Shown here: piece after piece, positions 17,944-26,767 of the stretch
Layout of the letters: every line of letters starts with the position of its first letter
Numbering within the stretch: position 1 is the stretch's first letter
Source of the DNA: Heliophilum fasciatum
GTDB lineage: Bacteria > Bacillota > Desulfitobacteriia > Heliobacteriales > Heliobacteriaceae
Assembly (NCBI RefSeq): GCF_004341395.1
Contig: NZ_SLXT01000008.1
Location: 1 to 64,000 of the forward strand
Direction: 5' to 3'
Length of the DNA stretch: 64,000 nucleotides
Notes under the pieces: generated by a model
Told to the model about the DNA's origin: nothing
Seen by the model: only the letters and a program-made list of their open reading frames with translations
Databases searched by the model: none
Program-made: the position numbers and the translations under genes

Positions 17944-18369
17944 TTACTGGGAAGGGGTGGGGCTTCCCCAGCAGTGTTGCAGCAAGCGAGCATATTGGCG
18001 TTCACACAGTTGGATGCCGCGATTTAATGTGGTTTGCAGTTGCAGATCGGTGCACCGCTGGCGATCACGCTGGTATTTTTGGGAGACATGAAGCAGCAAG
18101 ATGAACAAGTCGGTCAGTTGCGTAAGGTCGGTCACAGTTAAGTGGGTTGTCGCATTTTGCGGGGGAGTGAGTGTCCAAGGAGCTTCCGATGGGGACGGAT
18201 TACCAAGCGCTGGAGAAGACGTTATTCCTGATAAACCGGCCATTGAGCTCGATGAACCGACCAGCGAGTTCAATGAGCCGGCCGTTGCCAAAAAACCGGG
18301 TGATGCCTGCGCTGGAATGCTTAGCGGCGTTGGTTGCGGTGCAGGCGGAGTGATCATGTACATCGGCAT
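17944..18369 (-). CDS. Small Pro/Ser-rich coat-like protein, upstream partner
   Basis: A 141-residue protein with a Pro/Ser/Ala-rich first half and a helical C-terminus (TDLTQLTDLFILLLHVSQKY, then a helix with QRDRQRCTDL and CERQYARLLQHCW) resembling the C-terminal helices of coat F proteins. With ATG 18369 there is no good ribosome site. GGAGG lies 35 bases upstream and is followed, eight bases later, by an in-frame CTG at 18396 that would add nine residues (TSLIPQAQ segment). The true start may therefore be that CTG. Paired with the larger coat-like gene 17 bases downstream. Confidence 0.55.
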   Translation of the reverse strand: MPMYMITPPAPQPTPLSIPAQASPGFLATAGSLNSLVGSSSSMAGLSGITSSPALGNPSPSEAPWTLTPPQNATTHLTVTDLTQLTDLFILLLHVSQKYQRDRQRCTDLQLQTTLNRGIQLCERQYARLLQHCWGSPTPSQ

Positions 18370-18526
18370 TTGCGCTTGCGGAATGAGAGATGTCAGGGGA
18401 AGAACCTCCTTCGCTGGGGAACTGAATGCGTTATGATCAGGACAACTTGATCGGGAATGTGCTTAGATTTTGCCGATAGAAGAGGAACTATTCAATTGAT
18501 TGTGTTCAAATGAATGAAAAAGAAAA

Positions 18527-18554
18527 AACGCGACAGCCCGCAGGCGATCGCGTT
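18527..18554 (-). terminator. Terminator of the 131-residue protein gene
   Basis: Read on the minus strand, AACGCGA (18554-18548) pairs with TCGCGTT (18533-18527) and is followed by TTTTCTTTTTC. It lies just after the stop of the gene at 18572-18967 and separates it from the coat-like pair. Confidence 0.75.
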
Positions 18555-18571
18555 ATCTAAGGAGTCTTTGG

Positions 18572-18967
18572 TTACGTCATATTAAACATACGCAAAGTCG
18601 AAATCTTGTTTTGTTCTTTTTGGAGAACGTCAGCGAGATCCAGGTCTAAACTGTGGCAGAGGGCGGTCAGATAGAAGAGTGATTTTCCCAGTTCGCGTTC
18701 AATGATATCGCGGCAGTTGGTACACAAGGTACCGTTTAGGTGGCTTTCGCGTAATTGTTTGAGGTCCGATAAGGATGCATCGGGAGGAAGAGGTGACTTT
18801 TCCGCGTTGATACTGACGCAGCCACAATCTGTTACCGCTTTTACGACAGCCCGATTGACACGAGCATTCGCTTCCTGAGACTTGGACAGGATATCCAAGA
18901 TACTCTGGTGTCGAATTAGGTAATCTGCCACAGTATCCTGAAATTGTTGGCATGCCAAGTCTTTCAT
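18572..18967 (-). CDS. Conserved clostridial protein with MazG-like C-terminal helix
   Basis: A 131-residue soluble protein similar to uncharacterised proteins I recall from Peptococcaceae and heliobacteria. It has CGC at about residues 48-50 (DCGCVSIN), a CTNC pair near 82-85, and a C-terminal segment (LGKSLFYLTALCHSLDLDL) resembling the last helices of MazG-type nucleotide pyrophosphohydrolases. The acidic metal-binding residues of MazG are not evident, so enzymatic activity is doubtful. It has its own strong promoter and a terminator, hence a single-gene unit divergent from yacL. Confidence 0.7.
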   Translation of the reverse strand: MKDLACQQFQDTVADYLIRHQSILDILSKSQEANARVNRAVVKAVTDCGCVSINAEKSPLPPDASLSDLKQLRESHLNGTLCTNCRDIIERELGKSLFYLTALCHSLDLDLADVLQKEQNKISTLRMFNMT

Positions 18968-19005
18968 GCGTTAATGCACCTGCCTCTTTTCGGATGTTTG
19001 AGCCT

Positions 19006-19035
19006 ATTATATCGACCCTAACCAGGGATTGTCAA
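19006..19035 (-). promoter_or_regulatory. Promoter of the 131-residue protein gene
   Basis: On the minus strand TTGACA (19035-19030), an 18-bp spacer and TATAAT (19011-19006): a consensus SigA promoter, 39 bases before the start codon. Confidence 0.8.
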
Positions 19036-19128
19036 TCAAGGATGGGTGGATAAGAAAGGAAGGGCAATTGGGGTCACGATTGAGCATAAGGGGATGATAG
19101 ACATTTAATGGTGAAAAATGGATTGTCC

Positions 19129-19158
19129 TTGCCAGTTCATATTGTTTTCCCGTATAAT
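19129..19158 (+). promoter_or_regulatory. yacL promoter
   Basis: TTGCCA (19129-19134), 18-bp spacer and TATAAT (19153-19158), 46 bases before yacL. It probably drives yacL-ispDF and perhaps gltX. Confidence 0.7.
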
Positions 19159-19203
19159 GATAATGAAACCATCCGAGAATATTAAAAATAAGGAGGTGAG
19201 ATA

Positions 19204-20415
19204 ATGTTTCAGAGAATTATGCAATGGGTTATTACGTTAGGAGCAGCAGCGGTAGGGTTTAAGGTGGGTTACAATCTTATCGCAGGAGGAAACCCGGTAT
19301 TTGATTTATCTGGATATCCTGCGAAGCACTCATTTTTAGCTATTATAACGGTGATTCCTGGTATCTTAGTGTATCTGATTTCTCCATTTTTTCTTAAACG
19401 TTTTGTTGGGTTGACCAATTGGATGGAGCATCGCCTCCAGCGAACGCCGATGAATGAACTGGTCGGCGGTGCGATTGGTGTCATCGTGGGCTTGTTAATT
19501 GCCAATCTGCTCGATTCTTCTGTATCTAATTTACCGGTGTTAGGTGGGTATCTTTCGGTTTTTGTTTCCTTGGTCCTTGGGTATTTAGGCATGCGTGTGG
19601 GGATCAAAAAGCGCGACGAAGTCCAACTGCTGCTGGACATTTTGCCGAAACTGGCGCCCAAAGATAAGGAAGGGCAAAAAGAAAAGGAAAAGGAAACGGA
19701 AACGGCAAAAGAATTACCGACTGACGAGCGAGCCAGTTTGCCTGCACCAGCAGAAAAACTGGTGTTTAGTTGTGCCATGAAGGTCTTGGATACAAGCGTA
19801 ATCATTGATGGGCGTATTGCCGATATCTGCAAGAGCGGATTTATCGACGGTACCTTGGTTATTCCGACGTTTGTCCTGGAAGAACTGCAACATATCGCTG
19901 ATTCGTCGGACCTTTTAAAGCGCAATCGTGGTCGTCGTGGTTTGGATATCCTTAACAAGATCCGCAAGGAATTGGACGTGAAAGTCAAGATCGATCCAAC
20001 GGACTATGAGGATCTTGCGGAAGTTGACTCGAAATTAGTTCGCCTTTGTCAGGAAACAGGCAGTCATATCGTGACCAACGACTATAACCTTAATAAAGTC
20101 GCAGAACTGCAAGGTGTTAAGGTGCTCAATATCAATGAACTGGCGAACGCGGTGAAGCCGGTGGTATTGCCTGGCGAAGAAATGGTTGTTCAAGTTGTCA
20201 AAGACGGCAAAGAACTCGGGCAAGGGGTGGCCTATTTGGATGACGGTACGATGATCGTTGTCGATGGCGGCAAACGCTTCATGGGCCAAACGATTTCTGT
20301 GATCGTCACCTCGGTGCTGCAAACAGCAGCCGGCCGGATGATTTTTGCCAAACCCAAAGCCGATGCGAAAAAATTGCCTGCACCGGCCATGAATGAGGTG
20401 AACGCGATTGTCTAA
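19204..20415 (+). CDS. yacL: Membrane-anchored PIN/TRAM-domain protein (YacL)
   Basis: A 403-residue protein: four hydrophobic segments (about residues 5-27, 39-61, 83-103 and 109-131), a charged Lys/Glu linker (155-180), a PIN nuclease-like domain starting at [12 protein letters not shown] with acidic residues D196 and E226/E227, and a C-terminal TRAM RNA-binding domain (about 325-390). Members are presumed membrane-tethered RNases; the target is not known. AAGGAGGTGAG precedes the ATG ideally. It sits in the standard place before ispD, overlapping it by eight bases. The linker is longer than usual. Confidence 0.92.
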   Translation: MFQRIMQWVITLGAAAVGFKVGYNLIAGGNPVFDLSGYPAKHSFLAIITVIPGILVYLISPFFLKRFVGLTNWMEHRLQRTPMNELVGGAIGVIVGLLIANLLDSSVSNLPVLGGYLSVFVSLVLGYLGMRVGIKKRDEVQLLLDILPKLAPKDKEGQKEKEKETETAKELPTDERASLPAPAEKLVFSCAMKVLDTSVIIDGRIADICKSGFIDGTLVIPTFVLEELQHIADSSDLLKRNRGRRGLDILNKIRKELDVKVKIDPTDYEDLAEVDSKLVRLCQETGSHIVTNDYNLNKVAELQGVKVLNINELANAVKPVVLPGEEMVVQVVKDGKELGQGVAYLDDGTMIVVDGGKRFMGQTISVIVTSVLQTAAGRMIFAKPKADAKKLPAPAMNEVNAIV

Positions 20416-21658
20416 CCCATCTTGTGCGGCATTGATTGTGGCCGCCGGGCGGGGCAAGCGCATGGGAGCGCCGAAGAATAAGGTTCTTTTACCGCTGCAG
20501 GGGAAACCGGTAATCTGGTGGACCCTGCAGGGATTTTTGACGCATCCTGCTGCTTTTGCACCGATCGTACTTGTTGTTGCTGAAGATGAATTGGCCTATA
20601 TGGAAGGCCTGATTGCCGGCTTTGGTTGGGCCGATCAGGTGCGCTTGGTAGCCGGTGGTGCTGAACGCAGTGATTCGGTCCGAGCCGGATTGGCCTTGTT
20701 GGCGATGGACAGTTGCGAATGGGTGGCTGTGCACGACGGGGCACGGCCGCTTTTTTCGTCTGCGATGCTGACGCGCTGCCTGGAAAGTGCCCGCCAGCGT
20801 GGCTCGGCCGTAGCTGCTGTTCCCGTCAAAGACACGATCAAAAAGGCCGCGCCATCGGGTGAGGTGATCGATACGCCGACGCGGGATCAACTGTTCGGTA
20901 TTCAAACACCGCAGATTTTCCGTTATGGGGAACTGGTTCGTGCCTATGACCGGCTTGGGCAAGCGCCGGTTACCGATGATGCCATGGTGATGGAGCGCGC
21001 CGGCCACCCTGTGTACTTAGCAGAAGGTGAATATGAAAATGTGAAACTGACGACGCCGGAAGACTTGGTCATCGCCGAAGCGATACTCGCTAAGCGGACC
21101 GGGGAAAGCCACGGGGTCGTTATGTCCCGTCTAGCCCCTCCGACCCGTGAAGCCGGAACGGCTCCGGATGATCCGGTGCGGATGCCGCGCGTCGGGTTAG
21201 GTTATGATGTGCATCGCTTGGTCGAAGCGCGCCCGTTGATTTTGGGTGGAGTCACGATCCCCTATCATCTGGGGCTGTTGGGCCATTCCGATGCCGATGT
21301 GTTGCTCCATGCAATCAAAGATGCCATTCTGGGCGCTGCCGGCATGGGCGATATCGGTCGCCATTTTCCCGACAGTGACCCTACCTACAAAGGTGCTTCC
21401 AGCATGATGCTCCTATCGGTCGTTGTAGATAAGCTGCGTCAAGCCAATATGAGGGTACAGCAAGTGGATGCCACCATCGTGGCGCAGCGCCCGAAATTGG
21501 CGCCTTATATTCCGGAAATGGTCGCGGGCATCGCTGCGACAATCGGTGTTGAGCCCTCCCGCATCAATGTTAAAGCGACCACGACCGAAGGTCTGGGGTT
21601 CACCGGCACCGGAGAAGGTATCGCCGCTTATGCGGTGGCGACCGTGCGATCAATGTAA
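20408..21658 (+). CDS. ispDF: Bifunctional IspD/IspF enzyme of the MEP isoprenoid pathway
   Basis: A 416-residue fusion. Residues 1-225 are IspD (2-C-methyl-D-erythritol 4-phosphate cytidylyltransferase) with the nucleotide-binding loop [14 protein letters not shown]. Residues from about 260 are IspF (2,4-cyclodiphosphate synthase) with the metal ligands D267 and H269 in YDVHRL, and [13 protein letters not shown] 30-residue Pro/Ala-rich linker joins them. The two steps are not consecutive (IspE acts between). The likely start is TTG 20408, with AGGTG seven bases upstream inside yacL; the first ATG would remove the P-loop. No stop codon or frameshift separates the halves, so the fusion is real in this sequence. 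Confidence 0.95.
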   Translation: MSNPSCAALIVAAGRGKRMGAPKNKVLLPLQGKPVIWWTLQGFLTHPAAFAPIVLVVAEDELAYMEGLIAGFGWADQVRLVAGGAERSDSVRAGLALLAMDSCEWVAVHDGARPLFSSAMLTRCLESARQRGSAVAAVPVKDTIKKAAPSGEVIDTPTRDQLFGIQTPQIFRYGELVRAYDRLGQAPVTDDAMVMERAGHPVYLAEGEYENVKLTTPEDLVIAEAILAKRTGESHGVVMSRLAPPTREAGTAPDDPVRMPRVGLGYDVHRLVEARPLILGGVTIPYHLGLLGHSDADVLLHAIKDAILGAAGMGDIGRHFPDSDPTYKGASSMMLLSVVVDKLRQANMRVQQVDATIVAQRPKLAPYIPEMVAGIAATIGVEPSRINVKATTTEGLGFTGTGEGIAAYAVATVRSM

Positions 21659-21717
21659 CCGTGAGATCAATGTAGTTGAAGATAATAAAGAATGAGTTAT
21701 CATAAGGGAGTTTGAAC

Positions 21718-23190
21718 ATGACAGAACAGGTTCGCGTTCGTTTTGCACCAAGCCCCACCGGCCCTTTGCATATTGGCGGGGCACGGTCGGCATTGTTTAA
21801 CTATTTGCTGGCCCGCCGCACCGGAGGGCAGTTTATTGTCCGCATTGAAGATACCGATCTGGAGCGCTCGTCTCGGGAAAGTGAGGAAAACATTCTTGAC
21901 TCCCTGGCCTGGCTGGGCATCACCTGGGATGAAGGCGTTCGTGTCGGCGGGCCTCATGCACCATATCGCCAAACCGAGCGACTGAACACCTATCGAGATG
22001 CGGCGGATAAGTTGATCGCTGCCGGCAAAGCCTATCGCTGCTACTGCTCGGAAGAAGAGCTGGAAGCGGAACGGCAAGCCTTCAGTGAAAAAGGGGAACT
22101 GCCTCGCTACAGCGGTAAATGCCGTTGCTTGACACCGGACGATGAACAACGGTACCAAGCGGAAGGCCGCCGGCCGGTCCTGCGCTTTCGTGTGCCCGAT
22201 GAAGGGGCTGTGGTCATCGACGATCAGGTGCGGGGACAAGTGACGTTTGAATGCGAAGGCATCGGTGACTTTATCATCGTCAAATCCGACGGGATCCCGA
22301 CATATAACTTTGCTGTCGTCATCGACGACGCGTTGATGGATATTACCCACGTCGTTCGTGGTGAGGAACATCTCTCCAACACGCCGCGGCAAGTGTTGAT
22401 CTATGAGGCCTTAGGTCTCAAACAGCCGCGCTTTGCCCATGTATCGTTGATTCTAGGCAAAGATCGCTCGAAGATGAGCAAACGCCATGGCTCTACGTCG
22501 GTTGTGGCGTACCAGTCCCAAGGCTACCTGCCGGAAGCGCTGATCAATTTCCTCGTTTTGCTGGGCTGGTCGCCGGCCGGAGAAGAAGAGATTTTTTCGC
22601 TGGAAGCGCTTTGCGAGCAGTTCTCCTTGGAGCGCGTTGCGAAAAGCCCGGCTGTTTTCGATGCCGATAAGCTCAACTGGCTCAACGGGATGTATATCCG
22701 CCAGGCGGCACCGGAGCGCATCCGCGATCTGGCGTTGCCCTTCTTAATCGAAGCGGGCTATGTACCGGCCGAGCCCGATGAAGTGATGGTCCAAAAAGTC
22801 GGCTTGATGGTGCAAGCCATTCAAGAGAAGCTGGTCAATCTCGGTGAAGTAACCACCATGGCACCGCTCTTTTTCGGTGAAACTGTTCAGTTTGAAAGCG
22901 AAGAAGCCAAAGCGGTACTGGCGGAAGAACAAGTGCCGGTCGTTTTGCAAGCGTTCCTACAAAAACTCACCGATGGTCGGGCTTTGGAACCGGGAACGAT
23001 CAAAGCGATTTTCAAAGAGATCGGCAAGGAAACCAAGCATACTGGCCGCAAGGTCTTTATGCCGGTTCGCGTGGCCTTAACCGGCCAGATGCACGGTCCG
23101 GAATTGCATTTCCTGATCCCGGCACTGGGCAGTCACGTGGCTGAGGTGCGGGTGCGTACGACTGCCGCTGAAGCCGGTCTGGCCCTTTGA
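21718..23190 (+). CDS. gltX: Glutamyl-tRNA synthetase
   Basis: A 490-residue class I aminoacyl-tRNA synthetase that charges tRNA-Glu (and in many Firmicutes also tRNA-Gln, for amidation by GatCAB; that part is inference). The HIGH-type motif is PTGPLHIGG near the N-terminus and the KMSKS motif is KMSKR at about 252-256. Paired cysteines (YRCYCSEEE and GKCRCL) fit the zinc-binding insertion. Start chosen at ATG 21718, seven bases after AAGGGAG; an in-frame TTG two codons earlier is too close. The stop is directly followed by the promoter of the cysE T-box. Confidence 0.97.
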   Translation: MTEQVRVRFAPSPTGPLHIGGARSALFNYLLARRTGGQFIVRIEDTDLERSSRESEENILDSLAWLGITWDEGVRVGGPHAPYRQTERLNTYRDAADKLIAAGKAYRCYCSEEELEAERQAFSEKGELPRYSGKCRCLTPDDEQRYQAEGRRPVLRFRVPDEGAVVIDDQVRGQVTFECEGIGDFIIVKSDGIPTYNFAVVIDDALMDITHVVRGEEHLSNTPRQVLIYEALGLKQPRFAHVSLILGKDRSKMSKRHGSTSVVAYQSQGYLPEALINFLVLLGWSPAGEEEIFSLEALCEQFSLERVAKSPAVFDADKLNWLNGMYIRQAAPERIRDLALPFLIEAGYVPAEPDEVMVQKVGLMVQAIQEKLVNLGEVTTMAPLFFGETVQFESEEAKAVLAEEQVPVVLQAFLQKLTDGRALEPGTIKAIFKEIGKETKHTGRKVFMPVRVALTGQMHGPELHFLIPALGSHVAEVRVRTTAAEAGLAL

Positions 23191-23219
23191 TTGACGAGAT
23201 CGGGTATTGCCCGTATAAT
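23191..23219 (+). promoter_or_regulatory. cysE-cysS promoter
   Basis: TTGACG (23191-23196), 17-bp spacer and TATAAT (23214-23219), starting immediately after the gltX stop codon. Transcription should begin near 23226 and run into the T-box leader. Confidence 0.85.
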
Positions 23220-23225
23220 GACACT

Positions 23226-23515
23226 AGGTGATTCTGAGAATTGCTCATCCAATAACGCAAAGACAAAGAGCGGAAGGACTGTCGAAGGTTCCTGGCCAGA
23301 GAGGGCGGACGTGGCTGAAAGCCGCCTAAGGAAAGTTCGACAGGAGTGCGTCCGGGAGTTGTCAGACTGAAACGAAAAGTAGGTCTGGCCGTGTGAGCTA
23401 CGTTATCAGCTGCAAGTGCCTGTCACTTGCCTAAGATGGCATCATCAAGCGATGCCAAGCAGAGTGGAACCGCGAGAACCTTGCCTCTGTCTTCGGACGA
23501 GGCGGGGTTTTTTGT
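23226..23515 (+). ncRNA. Cysteine T-box riboswitch leader
   Basis: The hallmark T-box sequence GTGGAACCGCG lies at 23463-23473, followed by a terminator (AACC...GGGGTTTTTT, 23477-23513). Stem I is formed in part by CTGTCGAA (23279-23286) with TTCGACAG (23336-23343). The specifier position after that stem carries TGC (23347-23349), a cysteine codon, which agrees with the downstream cysE and cysS. Uncharged tRNA-Cys should favour the antiterminator and switch on cysteine synthesis and charging. Confidence 0.92.
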
Positions 23516-23549
23516 CTTTAGACGGAATCAGCGTGAAGGAGGCATGCTT

Positions 23550-24260
23550 GTGTTAGCACGTATACGCAAGGACTTACAAGTGATCTTTGAACGGGATCCG
23601 GCAGCGCGGTCAGTCTGGGAGATTGTGCTCTGCTATCCGGGGTTTCACGCCATTTTACTCCACCGTGTAGCCCATTGGCTCTACAAGAAGAAGTGGGTCG
23701 TGCTGGCGCGCTTTATCTCTCAGGTCAGCCGTTTTTTAACGGGGATTGAGATCCATCCCGGGGCCGTGATCGGCGAAGGCTTGTTTATTGATCATGGCTC
23801 GGGCGTCGTTATCGGGGAGACGGCGGAAGTCGGTGATAATGTGACCATTTATCAAGGCGTGACCTTAGGCGGCACCGGCAAAGAACAAGGCAAACGGCAT
23901 CCGACGATTGGCAATAATGTCGTCGTTTCTTCCGGTGCCCGCGTGCTTGGTTCCATCACGATCGGCGACAATGTAAAAATCGGTTCTGGTTCGGTCGTCT
24001 TGCGGCCGGTACCACCCAACTGTACTGTCGTCGGGGTACCCGGCAAAATTGTCGTGCGGGAAGGCGTGAAGGTTCGCGGTGTGCACGATCCGATCGACCT
24101 GAATCAAGATCTTGCCGATCCGATGGCCGAAATGATTTTTTGTTTACAGCGTAAAATCAATCAACTTGAAGATCGCATCGCTCAATTGGAGGGAACAGAA
24201 CATGAGTCTCCGGATCTACAACACGCTCGGTCGCAAGAAAGAAACATTTGTTCCGCGTAA
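23550..24260 (+). CDS. cysE: Serine O-acetyltransferase
   Basis: A 236-residue enzyme that acetylates serine with acetyl-CoA, the committed step of cysteine synthesis. The helical N-terminal half ([19 protein letters not shown]) is followed by a left-handed beta-helix of hexapeptide repeats with catalytic-type segments [20 protein letters not shown] (shown in part), ending in a short coiled tail. GTG 23550 is chosen: AAGGAGG lies seven bases upstream, while the in-frame ATG 23544 is only one base from it. The 3' end overlaps cysS by 59 bases, so the two are coupled and share T-box control. Confidence 0.95.
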   Translation: MLARIRKDLQVIFERDPAARSVWEIVLCYPGFHAILLHRVAHWLYKKKWVVLARFISQVSRFLTGIEIHPGAVIGEGLFIDHGSGVVIGETAEVGDNVTIYQGVTLGGTGKEQGKRHPTIGNNVVVSSGARVLGSITIGDNVKIGSGSVVLRPVPPNCTVVGVPGKIVVREGVKVRGVHDPIDLNQDLADPMAEMIFCLQRKINQLEDRIAQLEGTEHESPDLQHARSQERNICSA

Positions 24261-25641
24261 TCCTGGCAAAGTAGGCATGTATGTCTGCGGACCGACGACC
24301 TATGATCTTATTCATCTAGGCAATGCCCGCCCGCTCGTTGTCTTTGATACGATGCGTCGCTATTTGGAGTCGATCGGATATCAAGTGACCTATGTGCAGA
24401 ACTTTACCGACATTGATGACAAAATCATCAATCGAGCCCAGGAGCGTGGCGAAGATCCGCTGGCACTGGCGGAGCGATATATTGGCGAGTATTTTACCGA
24501 TGCGGCAGCGCTGCGTGTGCGGCCGGCCACGATTCAGCCCAAAGTCAGCGGGCACCTGCAAGAAATCATCACCATGATTGAGCAGCTTGTCGAAAAAAAT
24601 CATGCCTACGTCGTCGATGGTGATGTTTATTTTTCGATTCCCAGTTTCCCATCGTACGGCAAACTGTCGGGGCGGGCGATGGATGATATGATCGCCGGCG
24701 CCCGAGTCGATGTGGATGCCCGCAAAGGCCATCCCATGGATTTTGCCTTATGGAAGGCAGCCAAACCCGGTGAACCGGCCTGGCCCAGCCCCTGGGGGCC
24801 GGGGCGCCCCGGCTGGCATATTGAATGCTCGGCCATGTCGGAAAAATACCTCGGGCAACAGTTCGACATTCACGGCGGCGGTCAAGATTTGATTTTTCCC
24901 CACCATGAAAATGAGATCGCCCAGTCCGAAGCCTGTTCCGGTGCGGAAAATATGGCAAAGTACTGGCTGCATAACGGTTTTATTACGATCAATCAAGAAA
25001 AGATGTCCAAATCGCTGGGGAATTTCTTTACGCTTCGTCAGATCCTGGCCAAGTTTCCCGGCGATGTGGTGCGCTATTACTTGTTGGCGACCCATTATCG
25101 CAGTCCCCTGGACTTTGATGATACCAAGCTCGCCACGGCGCAACGGAGTTTGCAACGGTTGCGCACGAGCCGCCGCTTGTTGACGGAAGCGCTGGCGTCC
25201 GGTCAAGGTGCACCGGCCAAAGAGGAAGCCATTCAAGCATTACAGCAAAGCGTCGATCAAGCACAAGCCGGGTTCCAGGCGGCCATGGATGATGACTTTA
25301 ATACGGCCCTGGCGATCTCGCATTTGTTTGATTTAGCCAAAGAGATCAATGTATTTACGCAGCAAAACCAGGGCGGTGGCGAGACCGTCCTTACCGCTGC
25401 CGCCGAAACCTTTGATCGCTTGATGCAGGTGCTGGGATTGGAGGAGGTTACTGTGGATAACGTAAAAGATGAGCAAGAGACGAAGCTGCTGGAGGGTGTG
25501 ATGGCCTTGGTGCTGCGTTTACGGGCGGAAGCGCGGCAAAAGAAAGACTGGGCGACGGCCGATGCGATCCGTGACGGCTTAAAAGAAGTGGGCATCGTCA
25601 TGGAAGATACACCGCAAGGCACCCGTTGGCTCAAAGCGTAG
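24202..25641 (+). CDS. cysS: Cysteinyl-tRNA synthetase
   Basis: A 479-residue class I synthetase charging tRNA-Cys. The N-terminal CGPTTYD carries a zinc-ligand cysteine and is followed by the HIGH-type HLGNARP. The KMSKS loop is KMSKS at 267-271. GGAGGG lies eight bases before ATG 24202, within the cysE coding sequence. It is followed after two bases by the start of mrnC, so cysE-cysS-mrnC are translated as a chain under the cysteine T-box. Confidence 0.97.
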   Translation: MSLRIYNTLGRKKETFVPRNPGKVGMYVCGPTTYDLIHLGNARPLVVFDTMRRYLESIGYQVTYVQNFTDIDDKIINRAQERGEDPLALAERYIGEYFTDAAALRVRPATIQPKVSGHLQEIITMIEQLVEKNHAYVVDGDVYFSIPSFPSYGKLSGRAMDDMIAGARVDVDARKGHPMDFALWKAAKPGEPAWPSPWGPGRPGWHIECSAMSEKYLGQQFDIHGGGQDLIFPHHENEIAQSEACSGAENMAKYWLHNGFITINQEKMSKSLGNFFTLRQILAKFPGDVVRYYLLATHYRSPLDFDDTKLATAQRSLQRLRTSRRLLTEALASGQGAPAKEEAIQALQQSVDQAQAGFQAAMDDDFNTALAISHLFDLAKEINVFTQQNQGGGETVLTAAAETFDRLMQVLGLEEVTVDNVKDEQETKLLEGVMALVLRLRAEARQKKDWATADAIRDGLKEVGIVMEDTPQGTRWLKA

Positions 25642-25643
25642 TC

Positions 25644-26087
25644 ATGGAAAAAGCGGAAACGGTGAACCGGACGGCCCACAAGGCACCGGCGGATTTTCCT
25701 TCCCCGCTGGCTATGGCTTATTTGGGTGATGCCTATTACGAGGTATTTGTGCGCCGGTTTTTGATTGATGCGGGGCTAGTCAAGGTCAATGAACTGCATC
25801 GCCAGGCGGTTCGGTTGGTCTGTGCCAATGCCCAAGATCAACTGCTCCGCTGGCTGGAACCGCAACTCGATGAAACGGAAAAAGACTGGGTCCGTCGCGG
25901 GCGCAACGCCAATTCCGGCCGTTGCCCCGCCTCGACCGATATTGCTACGTACCGGCGCGCCACCGGTTTTGAATGCCTTGTGGGCTACTGGTCCTTGACA
26001 TTGCCGGAGCGACTGGAATGCATTCGCCCCTATTTGGAGGAAATGGCGGGGGCGGCGGACCGAAAAGGAGAAATCCATGGACGTTAA
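25644..26087 (+). CDS. mrnC: Mini-ribonuclease III
   Basis: A 147-residue RNase III catalytic domain without a double-stranded RNA-binding domain, the enzyme that matures 23S rRNA ends in Firmicutes. The signature LAMAYLGDAYYEVFVRR (about residues 21-37) holds the catalytic acidic residues, and a second helix with NSGRCPASTDIATYRRATGFECLVGY follows (shown in part). ATG 25644 lies two bases after the cysS stop with no ribosome site of its own, so translation is probably coupled. An in-frame TTG at 25626 is possible but unlikely. It overlaps thyX by 11 bases. Confidence 0.93.
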   Translation: MEKAETVNRTAHKAPADFPSPLAMAYLGDAYYEVFVRRFLIDAGLVKVNELHRQAVRLVCANAQDQLLRWLEPQLDETEKDWVRRGRNANSGRCPASTDIATYRRATGFECLVGYWSLTLPERLECIRPYLEEMAGAADRKGEIHGR

Positions 26088-26766
26088 ACTGATTGCTCAT
26101 ACCACCATGCCGGAAAGCGTCGTTGCCGCAGCGGCCCGCCTTTGCTACTCCGCCGATGATCCACAAGATCTGCTGGCGGGGATGGACAGTGCCAAGACAG
26201 GCGCCCTTGTCGATAAGCTCGCTTCGATGGGGCACTTGTCGCCCTTTGAACATGCCAATTTTACTTTCGCCATCAGTGGCATCTCCCGGGCCACAAGCCA
26301 CCAACTGGTACGCCATCGCATCGCCAGTTACAGCCAGCGATCGCAGCGTTATGTGCGCGAGACGGACTTTGACTATGTGGTGCCGCCGCGCATTGCCCAA
26401 TCGCCTGAGGGGCAGGCGAAGTTTGTTCGCTTGATGGACGAGATTGCCCGGGCCTATGCAGAATTGGCCACCGTCGTGCCACCGGAAGACGCTCGCTATG
26501 TCCTGCCCAATGCCTGTACGACGGCCATTGTATGTTCCATGAATACACGCAGTTTACACAACTTTTTTGCCCACCGCCTCTGTCGGCGAGCGCAGTGGGA
26601 AATCCGGGAATTGGCCGAGAAGATGCTGGCCCAAGTGAAGGAAGTAGCCCCTGCCCTGTTTACCGGGGCCGGTGCACCCTGTGAGACCAGCGGGACGTGC
26701 CCGGAAGGGGCCATGACCTGCGGATATCTTGAGGCTAAGCGCATGAAAGAAAGGGCGCCAAAGTAA
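26077..26766 (+). CDS. thyX: FAD-dependent thymidylate synthase ThyX
   Basis: A 229-residue flavoenzyme that methylates dUMP to dTMP using methylenetetrahydrofolate and NADPH. The ThyX signature RHR-x7-S is present at residues 79-89 (RHRIASYSQRS). The start ATG follows GGAGAAA inside mrnC, and the gene ends one base before rlmB. The cluster mrnC-thyX-rlmB is common in Clostridia. No thyA is in the window. Confidence 0.95.
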   Translation: MDVKLIAHTTMPESVVAAAARLCYSADDPQDLLAGMDSAKTGALVDKLASMGHLSPFEHANFTFAISGISRATSHQLVRHRIASYSQRSQRYVRETDFDYVVPPRIAQSPEGQAKFVRLMDEIARAYAELATVVPPEDARYVLPNACTTAIVCSMNTRSLHNFFAHRLCRRAQWEIRELAEKMLAQVKEVAPALFTGAGAPCETSGTCPEGAMTCGYLEAKRMKERAPK

Positions 26767-26767
26767 G

